From assembly GCF_964340395.1 (NCBI RefSeq), contig NC_135550.1:12671908-12735907 (forward strand): a stretch of DNA of 64,000 nt, in the 5' to 3' direction. Shown here in pieces: positions 23,972 through 34,680 of the stretch (the first letter of the stretch is position 1; every line of letters starts with the position of its first letter). A program made the translations under genes and the position numbers. Under the pieces are notes generated by a model. The model saw only the letters and a program-made list of their open reading frames with translations. It was not told the origin of the DNA and made no database searches. Origin of the DNA: Glandiceps talaboti. Its lineage: Eukaryota; Hemichordata; Enteropneusta; Spengelidae.

Positions 23972-24310
23972 TACAAATTTATTATAGTGCAAGTCCAACT
24001 GGTGATCCAATAGTTGAGTCAGTACAAATTTATTACAATGCAAGTCCAACTGGGGATCCAATAGTTAAGTCAGTACAAATTTATTACAATGCAAGTCCAA
24101 CTGTGGATCCAATAGTTAAGTCAGTACAAATTTATTACAATGCAAATCCAACTGGGGATCCAATAGTTAAGTCAGTACAAATTTATTACAGTGCAAGTCC
24201 AACTGGGGATCCAATAGTTAAGTCAGTACAAAGTTATTACAGTGCAAGTCCAACTGGGGATCAAAAAGTTAAGCCAGTACAAAGTTATTACAGTGTAAGT
24301 CCCACTGGTC
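23972..24310 (+). repeat. 51-bp minisatellite, right block
   Basis: About seven near-identical copies of the unit, ending in two diverged copies. It directly follows the truncated transposase frame, which reads on into the repeat. Confidence 0.92.
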
Positions 24311-26353
24311 CATTTTTATTATATTTATTTTATTGTTCTTGTTTTTCTTTTTAGTTGTAGTTCTTGCATGGATATCGATGTGAATTTCCCACGTTCAAAC
24401 AAACTCTATCAATTTTGACTAGCACACATTAACTAATTTATTTATGTTTATTATTTATTTAATTATTTATTTATTTGTTTTTTAACATTAAAGGGCATGC
24501 AGCAAAGTGCCAGTGAAATATCTACAATATCAGACGCTTTCAACCACATCGATGATTCGTTTGTGAAGAATCTCGCTCACAATCCGGTGCCCGACCGTGT
24601 GGATGCAGTGCACGACCATGTCAACACCGCCATCCCTTGTCGGATGAAATGCATGGATGGACGGTTCACTATTTGCAGCCCATGGGAAGTCTGGCATCTG
24701 CTTGAAGTTCAAATCCACAACCACAACCTGAGTTACATGACCGAAGATCAACGAACTGACAAGTCAAGATATTTGAAAATAAATCCAGAAAAAGAAAGTT
24801 TGTTTGTGCCCTCAGAACAGCACACCCATACCTCACTTCTTACATAAGGATTCGTCCGGACTACCGGTGGCTGAAATTTCCAGTGTGGCACAACAAAACG
24901 GAAGGCATTACATGGCATTGCAGTTGGGTATAGTGGTACTGTAACTGTTTAGGTACAACAACAGTGATTTCTTGACTGTTAGCCAGCAGGTGAATTTCAA
25001 GGCCAAGATGTATCGCCTGCTACACAACGGAAATGTTTATTTCGGTCGGTGTGGTATTCTGGTTCAAAATCCAGAAACAGTTAGATAAACAACCATACGA
25101 TTTCAAAGTCGCACCTGACAAAAGGAATTTATCCGCGGCCTTGAGTCATAATTATCAGTCATTATCAGAGTCGACAGTACTAAGTAAAGGTAGAGTGCTT
25201 TTCATCAACAAGAGGGCCAGCAGAAAGTTTATCTGCACATTCGATATGGCCAGTGACGCTGTCGACGGTGGTGTTTCCATTTTCATTAAAACAAAACCTC
25301 GAAACGTTAAAAATTCGGTTTTTCAGTCATTGGAAACTACCTGAAGCCAAAACAAGGACAACTAACAGAATTCACTAATAGTCTCTTTCCGATGCTATAT
25401 CTGAAGGAGACTGGTGAGGAGCTCCGATCCCCAGCTGGTGAGGCAAGTAATGATTACAACATGAAGCCAAGATGAAGCTCTCGGATGTTGATTCAGTCAG
25501 TGAGTACAAATAAACAAGAAAACATATTTTCATTTGGACATCAGCCAGCACCAAACACTGCACAAACTTTATTGAAATATTTACACTTCAACATTTAATT
25601 TAGTGAAGAGTAGTCTATGCAAAATCATTCTATTCGGGGTATTGGAATGATACAGAGAAAACTTTCCAACATTACCAGTATTTCCAAAACTTCATATGCT
25701 ACAATGTCATGTAATGAGGCAAATAAGAGCAACTATACTGGGGGTTGGGTTTTGTTGGAATAGTGTTAAGTTTGATTTTTAGCAATGTTTGAACAAATAA
25801 GGGGTTCAGTAGAGCTATTATAATAGTGTCAAGTTTGATTTTTACCACAACTGATCCAATAAGGTTTCAGTACAGCTATAGTTGTGTTAAGTGTTTTTTA
25901 GCACAGCTGAACCAATGAGGTTTCGGTAGAGCTACAATAGTATCACATTTGCTTTCTAGCACACAGCTGAACCAATGATTTTAAGGAGATATACACATTT
26001 ATGTGTAATGGCTGAGCACCATGTAAAAACCCATCGAGAAAATACTGCAGCAGTAAAACAAAGTGAATTATGTAAAATAGTATATGGACTAGGCACATAT
26101 ATGTTACAAAATACTATAAAAAAAAATAATTTAAAAAAAGACTGGTAAAGTTTAGGATAGTCAAATAAAAATCCACAAATATACGTCACAGAGTTTTATA
26201 CTTTGGTTGCAGTATTCAAGTTAATGTTACAAATATCAAGGTTTCACTTACAAGTATGTTGCTTGGTGAGTACGATACGAGAAGGGGGATACGGTTATTC
26301 TTTATTGGTTGGCCCAAGTACATTTTATCTCAACAATATTTTATTTTTCCCAG
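24311..26353. other. AT-rich region with short unrecognised frames
   Basis: Open frames at 24497-24847 and 25033-25344 have balanced composition (for example FTICSPWEVWHLLEVQIHNH) but no family that I recognise. They could be decayed transposon or gene pieces. A degenerate tandem repeat lies at 25755-25985. Confidence 0.35.
25755..25985 (+). repeat. 57-63 bp degenerate tandem repeat
   Basis: About 3.7 copies, each with AGTGTYAAGTTTGATTTTTA, then AACCAATRAGG and GTAGAGCTA. Unit length drifts from 63 to 57 bp. Confidence 0.7.
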
Positions 26354-26608
26354 AAAATGGAGTGCCTCCTTCTCAATCTGCTTGTTCTAACTGTTGCTAG
26401 AGCACAAATATATGATATTCTGGCAATGGGAGAGGAAGATAACCTAAATAAGGCAAATAGGGATGCTGCCTACCAGCAGTTCATCGCCTGGAAGCATGGG
26501 CACCTTGGTGCAGGCAACAGACGTGTAATACCAAGCTGCTGCATATGGAAGATTAGAAACCAATATCCTGACCCATTTAAAGGTTTTCAGGATGCCCACC
26601 TTGGATAA
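26354..26608 (+). CDS. Exon-like frame with P2X7-type C-terminal domain
   Basis: After a good acceptor (TTTTTCCCAG/AAAATGG), an 84-codon stretch reads KMECLLLNLLVLTVARAQIY and then AAYQQFIAWKHGHLGAG and NRRVIPSCCIWKIRNQYPDP, ending at TAA. The pattern Y-x-Q-F-x-x-W-x-x-G-x-L-G ... R-x-V-I-P-S-C-x-x-x-x-I-R-x-x-x-P is that of the intracellular C-terminal domain of P2X7 receptors. The domain also occurs alone in many uncharacterised invertebrate proteins. The channel part of P2X is not here. The usual Cys-rich N-terminal half of the domain is not visible upstream in frame. It is either the last exon of a multi-exon gene whose earlier exons I cannot find, or a detached copy. The N-terminal hydrophobic stretch belongs to the domain and is not a signal peptide. 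Confidence 0.65.
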   Translation, partial: KMECLLLNLLVLTVARAQIYDILAMGEEDNLNKANRDAAYQQFIAWKHGHLGAGNRRVIPSCCIWKIRNQYPDPFKGFQDAHLG

Positions 26609-29160
26609 AGGTTGTCCTGTATGTCACATAATGTTGGCCAACACGTGTTGCCTCAATGGTTTTACCTAGAATCAGTATTGTTAGGCTTAGGGTAGGTTTA
26701 GTAAAAAGTAAAAACAAACCAATCTATGATGGTGAACCCTTCCCTTGCAGAAACAAAAATTAAACCTATCTTGGATGGGTTGAGGGCAAAGAAGAAATTA
26801 ATTTATGTTGCTCAGGGTACCAAAAGTTTGCACCCCAAAATTGTACATAGTTTATTATTTATTACGGTAAACACATTATTTGATTATAAAGAGATGGCCC
26901 TTTGCTAGAATCGGTTTAATTCACTTTCAGGTTTTCTTCTAGTTTGCCTTTTTATTAATAGAAGTCAGGGATTGATTTATTTACGGTTGTCTTATTTATC
27001 TTTAATTTAGCTCAGGAGGGAGTTGTCTAAGTTTCACTACTGGCCCACAAAGAAAAGAAAGTCGAGGTGTCTCATCCCCTTTACCATGTCATCATCAAGT
27101 TCGTTCCAGTTGTTGGCATGCCTCACTATGGAAGGCGGGAACTCCAGTAATGCCAACACCAGTGAACCAACCAAAGAACCCCGTCAAGACAACAACGACC
27201 CCAGTGAAGAACCTTGTCACCCCCGCAATACCTATGCCAATCTAGACAAAGCCAACCCCAGTGACATCAACGAAGTTCAAGCCCAACACTTCCGCAAATG
27301 ACCTTACTGCCTTCAAACCACGATTAATACCATTAGACATCTGACCCAAGACTGTCCATATATGAACATCACCGCCAAAATACAGCCATTAGATTTCCTT
27401 TGGGCATTACTATGGATTTCTACTAGAGGTAATTCTGCTTGATGAAATCAAAGATTTAATTTTGCCACTTGTACCTGATAATATTGACAATGAATATAAC
27501 GTTGAAGTGATACAACAATGAGTAGGAGTACGAGTAGAAATGATTCACAAAAAGTTCACCAAAATATGACGGCGTATTGACGGTTCCACAAAAACTTCAG
27601 CCTCCTCCCGTGTTCATCACATCTTCCAATGCCCAGAATGTAACCAGATTTCAAAACAATCTATGGATTTTGATGACATGTAAGAACACAACACAACTGG
27701 CACAACCTCAAATTGTATATTTTCACTTCACATGACACATTAACATGATGACCCATTGCCATTTTGCTCCTGGTCACATATTTCAATCTCTAAAAATCTA
27801 AGTCTGTAATTGAACTTGATATTACTTTTCCTAAATAATGTTATTTTATGACCAAGGTCAATGTTATTTTATTATCTTGATATGGACAAATTTGAGATCA
27901 AAAAGGCAATCGTGATGTTGATGACTAAACTATAATAAGGTGAATGACCTATTAATGCCCATCAATCTGAACAATAGCACGAAATTGATGAGGCAGTGAA
28001 ATTATTTCTGAACATACCACATGAGATATGTGAGACTAACAAACTACATTTGATTATCGTGGCATAATAAGTCAGTCCACAACCCTGTCATAGGTATATG
28101 TGGTTGTTACAGGGATGTTGAACATCCCCTGTGTAAAACAATATACCAAGGTTTCAGCTATTCATGTTTACCATTTAAACTGGAAATCCAAAACATTCTT
28201 GTTCTGTTCATCATGTTTTACTCTTCTACACTTTTTCATATTACAGGAATATGCTATGGCTTCCAAGTTATGAAAAATCCAGTCACTCAATCTTCCTTTT
28301 ACGTTAATGAAGACCAAGTTTCAAAAAGGTAAAATCTTAATCTAGTTATGATTTACTGACAAGTAATAATTGGCCTTCCTCTCAGCATATAGTGTGAAGA
28401 GGTGCTTAAGGTGAAAGTCTTTTCATCCAACGAGCATTATTTCAGCAAGGTGTAGATGAAGTAAGTGAATATTTGACTTAAAAACTAAGAAATCTGTATT
28501 ACTAACAATAGAGGGCATGGGTTCAGTAATGTCTACTGTTTGTACGTGTAATGGCAGTAAATTAGAGAAACACATGTGAAGACTTATGTTACCAGGAAAA
28601 TATGTTTCAAGCTAACAGAGAAGATGCACAAACTCTACAAAGATGGAGTGGTAAAAGCTCAAGAGTTTAAAATGAGTCTCTCATACTAAATCCGGGATAC
28701 TACAACTGTAATAAGCACTCACAGAGCTCAAAGAAGAAAAGCAATATCACATCTTTCATAAAATTGCACTGTTCTATCAATATCTTATATATCTCTTTCA
28801 TAGAAATGAACCACACTGTAGCCAAAGGCATGAAGAACTACATATATGTGCAGGAATGTTTTATTAAAAGAGTTGGAGAAAGAAGCTGAACTATGGTATT
28901 TAAGTGAAAAGAAAGCATGAAAAATGCTATTAATATGTTCAATACATTCCAAATCAATTCCAAACCTGCAAGACATCAAACAGGAGGTCAAAAACCTGAT
29001 TTAACTATTTAGCCCGAACTTTATAACATGTTAATAATGTAAACTGCAAATGTATAAAAATAGTTGCAAGGGTTTTGAAGACAGAAAAATACTGGTGGTG
29101 TATCCATTTACAAATAAAATGCAAGTGGATATGTGACTTAAAAATAAAAAATGAAGAGCT
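26609..29160. other. AT-rich region with decayed coding-like traces
   Basis: 27083-27301 translates to a polar stretch rich in Asn, Pro, Glu and Ser. It is followed in other frames by Cys/His traces (for example PYCLQTTINTIRHLTQDCPY and VHHIFQCPECNQ). At 28257-28329 a short exon-like segment lies between TTACAG and GTAAAA. None is assignable. Confidence 0.3.
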
Positions 29161-29191
29161 ATTCATTGTGTACATTTATTTCTGATTACAT

Positions 29192-29620
29192 CATTCAGAA
29201 TTTATTAGTTTTATGAACTCCTTCTTCGAGAAGTTAATAGATGTAATGGCGAGGAAAGACAAACCTTGCTCCTGCAACTGCCGATGCACACTACAACAAA
29301 CCCAGAATACATCCGAGACTGCCATGGCCAGAGACGAATCTCCACATCAAACTGAACCGGACACTCCAGATCTTTACTTATCAAATGCCGAACTTGCCAA
29401 AATCAAACAGGATGCCGTATCAGTCAGCAACTTTGCTGCTATATTGAATTGCCGGCTTTTTCTTGAGGATAGGAAAACAAAAAATGCAACAGCCAGCGGG
29501 GGAAAGGGGCAATTAGATGAACATTTTTTACTTTATATCAAGAAACAGACATCGAATATATGGTATTCCAAGTGGAGAACAAAAAGGGGTATGGAAAATT
29601 TGCATCAATGCCACACATGA
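29192..29620 (+). CDS. BEN-domain coding piece
   Basis: An open frame (ATG at 29213) of 135 codons. After a Cys-rich N terminus (KPCSCNCRCT) and a polar linker it reads LYLSNAELAKIKQDAVSV, NFAAILNCRLFLEDRK and GGKGQLDEHFLLYIKKQT. This matches the spacing of the BEN domain (E-L ... A ... N-F-A-x-x-L ... L-F ... G-x-x-x-L-D ... I), a DNA- and chromatin-binding domain. The BEN domain looks cut short at its C terminus, since the frame leaves the homology at about residue 118. An acceptor-like CATTCAG lies just upstream. A Penelope-like element begins 80 bp downstream. It could be one exon of a host gene or a relic. Confidence 0.55.
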   Translation, partial: HSEFISFMNSFFEKLIDVMARKDKPCSCNCRCTLQQTQNTSETAMARDESPHQTEPDTPDLYLSNAELAKIKQDAVSVSNFAAILNCRLFLEDRKTKNATASGGKGQLDEHFLLYIKKQTSNIWYSKWRTKRGMENLHQCHT

Positions 29621-29699
29621 AATGAACCGTTGTGACATCAGAAAAAGGTGAAACAAACGAAAGAAAGAAGAATTTTTTTCCTTAACATTCAGATATATT

Positions 29700-29855
29700 C
29701 AGGTGTTTACGTAATGTCTTGCCTTTCAATACCTTGAAAAAGAATTTTTATTCGAAACGTCAGATTACATCTCTTTATTCTGACTGTCTCACAAGTTCCT
29801 TATGTATTTCTATGTATGTATGTATTTCTATGTATATATGTATGTATGTATGTGT
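29700..29855 (+). mobile_element. Penelope-type terminus at left of element 2
   Basis: CCTTGAAAAAGAATTTTTAT then TCGAAACGTC, a short spacer, GTTCCTTATGTATTTCT, then TATG repeats. It has the same block order as 1523-1720 on the minus strand. It sits about 60 bp left of the N-terminal coding part of element 2. Confidence 0.55.
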
Positions 29856-30530
29856 GTCTAAAAAGTCGAAAGTGTAATCAAGCATATGAGATGGAAGGCT
29901 TTCTACTACCTGAAGGGAGAGGAAAACGACGATCATGAACCTAAAGATGAAAAGTTCGGATTCAAAACTAGAAAATGCCCACCCCAGATTGAAGCAATGA
30001 AACCCTTTGAAGATGACATGCTCAGGATGATAGAAAACATCAAATTGAAAAGTGTGAACGACAGTTTCCAGAATAAGCTCAGACTCGACATCATGGAAAT
30101 CAAGAGCTTGAAGAAAATACTTATCCCAAATATTCGACAAAGTAAAGAGGAAAAATAGATGAAGCAATACCATCTGGTTTAATCCACCTTATAGTAAAAC
30201 GGTAAAATCAAACATCGGTAACCAATTCCTCCACTTAATTGACAAGCACTTCCCTAGAGGTTCTAAACTGCACAAAATATTTCATAGAGGCAATGTCAAA
30301 GTGAGCTATAGCTGCATGGGGAACATGGCATCCATTGTTAAAGCACACAATAAAAAGATAATGGAACCGGAGAAGAAAGCAGTGAGTGTAGCCTGTAACT
30401 GTCGAGTTAAGGATATGTGCCCCCTTGGAGGAAAATGATCGCAACAAGCAATACACTGGTTTAACGGATAACAGTTTCAAACTCCGACATGCAAACCACA
30501 AACAACCCATCACCTCTGTCTGACAGAAAA
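29856..30530 (+). mobile_element. Penelope-like retroelement 2, reverse-transcriptase core deleted
   Basis: 29886-30158 translates to MRWKAFYYLKG, FGFKTRKCPPQIEAMKPFED and LRLDIMEIKSLKKILIP, the N-terminal part of a Penelope-like polyprotein. At 30170 the frame resumes with WFNPPYSKTVKSNIGNQFLH, LHKIFHRGNVKVSYSCMGNM and CNCRVKDMCPL, then YTGLTDNSFKLRHANH. These are the region after the RT thumb, the Cys knuckle and the GIY-YIG endonuclease. The palm with its catalytic aspartates is missing between the two parts, and other breaks follow. It is therefore an internally deleted, dead copy. It belongs to a different family from element 1: the endonuclease reads YTGLT here and YIGQT there. Confidence 0.82.
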
Positions 30531-30712
30531 GCTATGGATCATCTACGCTGACAACTCCAATTTATTAAAGAAACAATCTGAATTAATATCAAAGTGCCGA
30601 CATCAACAAATAGATATGTACTGACCAACTTCCACTGTGGCGCCCATATCATGTGAAATGGAACCTTACAATTTTTGATCTTTAATAGTAGAACATCACT
30701 AACTGTATCGTT

Positions 30713-30756
30713 AGTTGTCTGATGATTGCGAAAGCATGAAACACTGTGTAACGGCT
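30713..30756 (+). ncRNA. Hammerhead ribozyme-like motif D
   Basis: Stem I is AGTTGT (30713-30718) with ACGGCT (30751-30756), six pairs including two G-U. The core is CTGATGA (30719-30725). Stem II is TGC (30727-30729) with GCA (30734-30736) and a GAAA tetraloop, closed by the same U-U mismatch as motifs A and C. GAAA is at 30738-30741. Stem III is ACA (30741-30743) with TGT (30747-30749), loop CTG. The predicted cleavage is after A30750. It lies about 190 bp beyond the coding remains of Penelope-like element 2. Confidence 0.65.
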
Positions 30757-31027
30757 CCTGTGTACTTGATACTGTACTATTATTAGTAGGTGTGTGTATA
30801 TATATATACACACCTTGAATAGAAGGATTTTGTTCAAAAGCAACAAGGAGTGCTTCCAAACTGAGAATAAAAAGTGCAGGCGAACCAGAAGGCTCTTGTC
30901 AGAGAAAAAGATTATGGGCATTTGATGACACCTGTGTCATCGAAGAAAGTAAAACCTGAATGCAGTCAGGTGGAGGTAGCTGTAGCCACTGAGATGTAAT
31001 CTCCGATCCATCTACATATACTGTATT

Positions 31028-31029
<2 letters not shown>

Positions 31030-31084
<55 letters not shown>
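31030..31084. repeat. (TA)n microsatellite
   Basis: About 27 TA units, 270 bp right of hammerhead motif D. Confidence 0.95.
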
Positions 31085-31092
<8 letters not shown>

Positions 31093-31250
31093 AACGAGGG
31101 TTGGTCAAGAAACATTTGTCGGGAGTATATATAGGCAGCTGTTGGTGATTATGAAACCCTGGCATCATTTCCAGTTTAAAGAAGTAGCAAGCAATGATGG
31201 CACATTGGTGGATTAACAATCTGATAATATCTTTAAAGCTAATTAGCTTA

Positions 31251-31460
<210 letters not shown>

Positions 31461-32009
31461 GCAAATACAAGACAAACCTTGTTTCCGATTCTGTGCGTGA
31501 ATGAACCAAAAGTTCTAGAGTCAAACGAGGGCCTAACATGCCATCAATAAATGAACTTATAAATTACGGTATCCACGAATTAATTTGGAGAAAGTCATTT
31601 TATGCGCCAAATATCTTGGTCATCAACCTTTCATCTAAAGCAGACATTACCTTATCTTATAAGTAGAAAAAATAATAAGCCTGATAGAGTCGAAAGTTGT
31701 GACAAGTATAGGTCTAATAATGATTCAATTTCTTGAAAGTAGGTAACGTAGATGGGTAAAATTGATCACTCAATGTGACATTCACGCTCATCAGAACAAA
31801 CATTACTGCCAAGATAGCCCTGTTTGCAGAGGGTGCAGGGGTCTACGTTGCTCAACTCATACGAAGGGACGAACACTGTACGCAAACGGGCCTACTGCTT
31901 AGAGAACTTAATATCTCCCCTAATTGTTTTTATCAGTTTGACATAGTTATCGTAATCCAAAACTCATTATGAGTATGTTTGATGTCAATTGAACTTTGTT
32001 CAATATTAC

Positions 32010-32132
32010 AGGTATTATTAAAGGAAATCAACCCAAACTGGATTACAGTTTGCATCCACGCCTATTTCTGGTAATGCTAGTGTTTGCAATGTCCCAGCAC
32101 CTAGTGTGTCAGATATTGAATCTGAAAAAGGG
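32010..32132 (+). CDS. Possible exon, Ser-rich, unknown gene
   Basis: Bounded by TATTACAG and GTAGGTAGC. One frame reads FASTPISGNASVCNVPAPSV then SDIESEKG, leaving phase 2. The next candidate exon (32505-32598) starts in the matching phase. No domain is recognised. The support is splice-site quality, phase match and similar Ser/Gly/Glu-rich composition only. Confidence 0.22.
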
Positions 32133-32504
32133 TAGGTAGCACAGCTCCCATAAAATTTTTTAAAAAATATGATGAATCATATAAATGGTACTTCATGACT
32201 AAATTTATGTCATGAAACTTGTGAACAATACATGCATGTGCCAATATGTTTTGCTGTTTATGAAATAATTAATTTTAGGATGTTGCCATTCTTGCTTCAG
32301 CCTTGTTATTTTTGTTGCCATTTCTGGAAAAATAAAAACAAAATGTATACATGTAGATGATGAACATGTTCAAACCATCCTCTGGCCTTGTGAAATAATT
32401 ATTTGTAGTTGTAATATTGATGCCCATAACATTTCAAAGGCAGACTTGATTATAACACTTCTGAATACAGCCTGCATACTAAATTGTACCTTCCTTATGT
32501 TTAG

Positions 32505-32598
32505 AGGCAGTAGTGCTACCGGTTCATGCATGTCAGGTTTTGAAAATATTGGAAGTGATACCTTGTCAGCTGTTGAGGGTGAACATGTAACAACAAAG
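32505..32598 (+). CDS. Possible exon, Ser/Gly-rich, unknown gene
   Basis: Bounded by CCTTATGTTTAG and a strong donor AAA/GTAAGT. The frame that matches the phase of the upstream candidate reads GSSATGSCMSGFENIGSDTL then SAVEGEHVTT. It leaves phase 2. No family is recognised; downstream there is minisatellite only. Confidence 0.25.
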
Positions 32599-32619
32599 TA
32601 AGTATCAATGGTCATTCCA

Positions 32620-33930
32620 ACGTCACTCGGTAATAATTACTTCACCTTGCAAGAGACTTGCTCTTATTTAAAAGATGCAGACAAATTTGCCTGCCAATAT
32701 ATACATTGTAGATACAGACAGACATTACCCAAGCGTATCACTTGGTAAAAGTGTGTTTCCAATGGGGAAATTGCAAACCCGCCATGTTGAATGCTGCATC
32801 ATGGGAAATGTGATAATACATACTAATCAATGAGCATTGTAAACAATATTGTTACATTGTTTATAACCAGGAATGATCAACTCATAGTCACCCTGATCTT
32901 TGTGGGAGGTTAATTTTATTAGTAGCTCCAGATTAGGCATTACGATAACCACAGATAATCCCATAGTCCTTTGCGTCTGAACATGCTCAATTTGGATTGC
33001 AAACTCCCTATTGCAGGAGACTTGCTCATTCTCTCTAGTAGGGATAAAAAATTTCCCCTGACTATACAATACACAGACAATCCTGTCTGTCAGTTGGTAA
33101 TTGTGTTTCCCCTATTAAACAAGCTTAAGAGATGTGCCCATTCTCTCCAACACAGAAAATGACAGATAATTTCACCAGCCTGTCACTTGGTAAAATTCCT
33201 TCCCCTTGCAAGAGACTTACTCATAATTTCATAGATGGAGACAAATTTGCCTGCCAATATAGATAAGGACAGACATTCCCCTGCACATCAGTTGGTAAAA
33301 TTGTTTCCCCTTGCAGTACATTTGCATAATTCGCTACACAGATATTCCCCAGCCTAATAGTTGGTAAAATCATGTTTACCCTTTCAAGAGACTTACTAAT
33401 TCCCCCACACACAGATAGACAATTTCCCCAGCCTATAGAAATACAGACAGACATCACCCCAGCCTATTGGTTGGTAAAAGTGTTTTCAATTGCAAGAGGC
33501 TTGCTCATTCTCTCCTGTAGGGTCTGTAGGGATAAACAATTTCCCCTGACTATACAATACACACACAATCCCCTGCCTGTCAGTAGGTAACATTTTTCAA
33601 ATAGAGATAAACAGACTTCTTTGGTGAAACTACGTTTCCCCTTTCATGCTTGCAAATACAGATAGAAATTCCTCTTGCTTATACAGATACACACACAGGC
33701 CTTCCCCCTGCCTATCAGTTGGTAAATGTTTCTTCTTGGAGAACTGCTCATTCTCTAGAAACATAGTTACCAACTGACTTTCCCCTGCCTATACAGATAC
33801 AGAGAATGAAGATAGACATTCCCATGCCTATCAGTTGGTAAAATTGTTTCCCTTTGCAGGAGACTTGCTATATTCTTAAGACTCAATTTCCCCTGCCCAT
33901 ACAGATAACAGACAAACATTCCCCCTGCCT
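32620..33930 (+). repeat. Degenerate part of the 102-bp satellite
   Basis: Scattered blocks of CTATCAGTTGGTAAAATTGT, TTGCAAGAGACTTGCT and CAGACATTCCCC recur at irregular spacing. They become regular to the right. This looks like the decayed flank of the array at 33930-34680. Confidence 0.7.
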
Positions 33931-34680
33931 ATCAGTTGGTAAATTGTTTCCCTTTGCAGGAGACTTGCTATATTCTTAAGACACAATTTCCCCTGCCCAA
34001 ACAGATAATAGACAGACATTCCCCTTGCCTATCAGTTGGTAAAATTGCTTCCCTTTGCAGGAGACTTGCTGCAATCTCAAAGACTCAATTTCCACTGCCC
34101 ATACAGATAACAGACAAACATTCCCCCTGCCTATCAGTTGGTAAAATTGTTTCCTTTGCAGGAGACTTGCTATATTCTTAAGACACAATTTCCTCTGCCC
34201 AAACAGATAACAGACAGACATTCCCCTTGCCTATCAGTTGGTAAAATTGTTTCCCTGTGCAGACTTGCTATATTCGTAAGATTCAAGTTCCCCTGCCCAA
34301 ACAGATAACAGACAGACAGACAGACAGACAGACATTCCCCTTGCCTATCAGTTGGTAAAATTGTTTCCCTTTGCAGGAGACTTGCTGCACTCTCAAAGAC
34401 TCAATTTCCACTGCCCATACAGATAACAAACAAACATTCCCCTTGCCTATCAGTTGGTAAAATTGTTTCCCTTTGCAGGAGACTTGCTGCACTCTCAAAG
34501 ACTCAATTTCCACTGCCCATACAGATAACAAACAGACATTCCCCTTGCCTATCAGTTGGTAAAATTGTTTCCCTTTGCAGGAGACTTGCTGCACTCTCAA
34601 AGACTCAATTTCCACTGCCCATACAGATAACAGACAGACATTCCCCCTGTCTATCAGCTGGTAAAATTGTTTCCATTTAG
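33931..34680 (+). repeat. 102-bp tandem satellite
   Basis: About seven ordered copies. The spacing between GTTGGTAAAATTG blocks at 34351, 34453 and 34555 is exactly 102 bp. Because 102 is a multiple of three, a minus-strand frame with a 34-residue period stays open over 34283-34723. Each unit contains TTTCCCTTTGCAG, which mimics a splice acceptor. A short CAGA run interrupts one unit (34314-34334). Confidence 0.93.

Noticed and set aside
22840-24354. Repeat protein with a 17-residue period (PTGDPIVKSVQIYY)
   Set aside because: The period of 51 bp keeps any frame open by chance. Diverged units at the left edge vary in length and break the frame, and there is no start or domain context.
26357-26410. 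Signal peptide MECLLLNLLVLTVARA
   Set aside because: The hydrophobic stretch aligns with the conserved helix of the P2X7-type domain, so secretion is not implied.
33931-34680. CRISPR-like array
   Set aside because: Units are contiguous tandem copies with no unique spacers, and the context is an animal genome.
33931-34680. String of tiny exons (TTTGCAG ... GTAAAA in each unit)
   Set aside because: The implied introns would be about 24 nt, too short to splice, so the signals are a by-product of the unit sequence.
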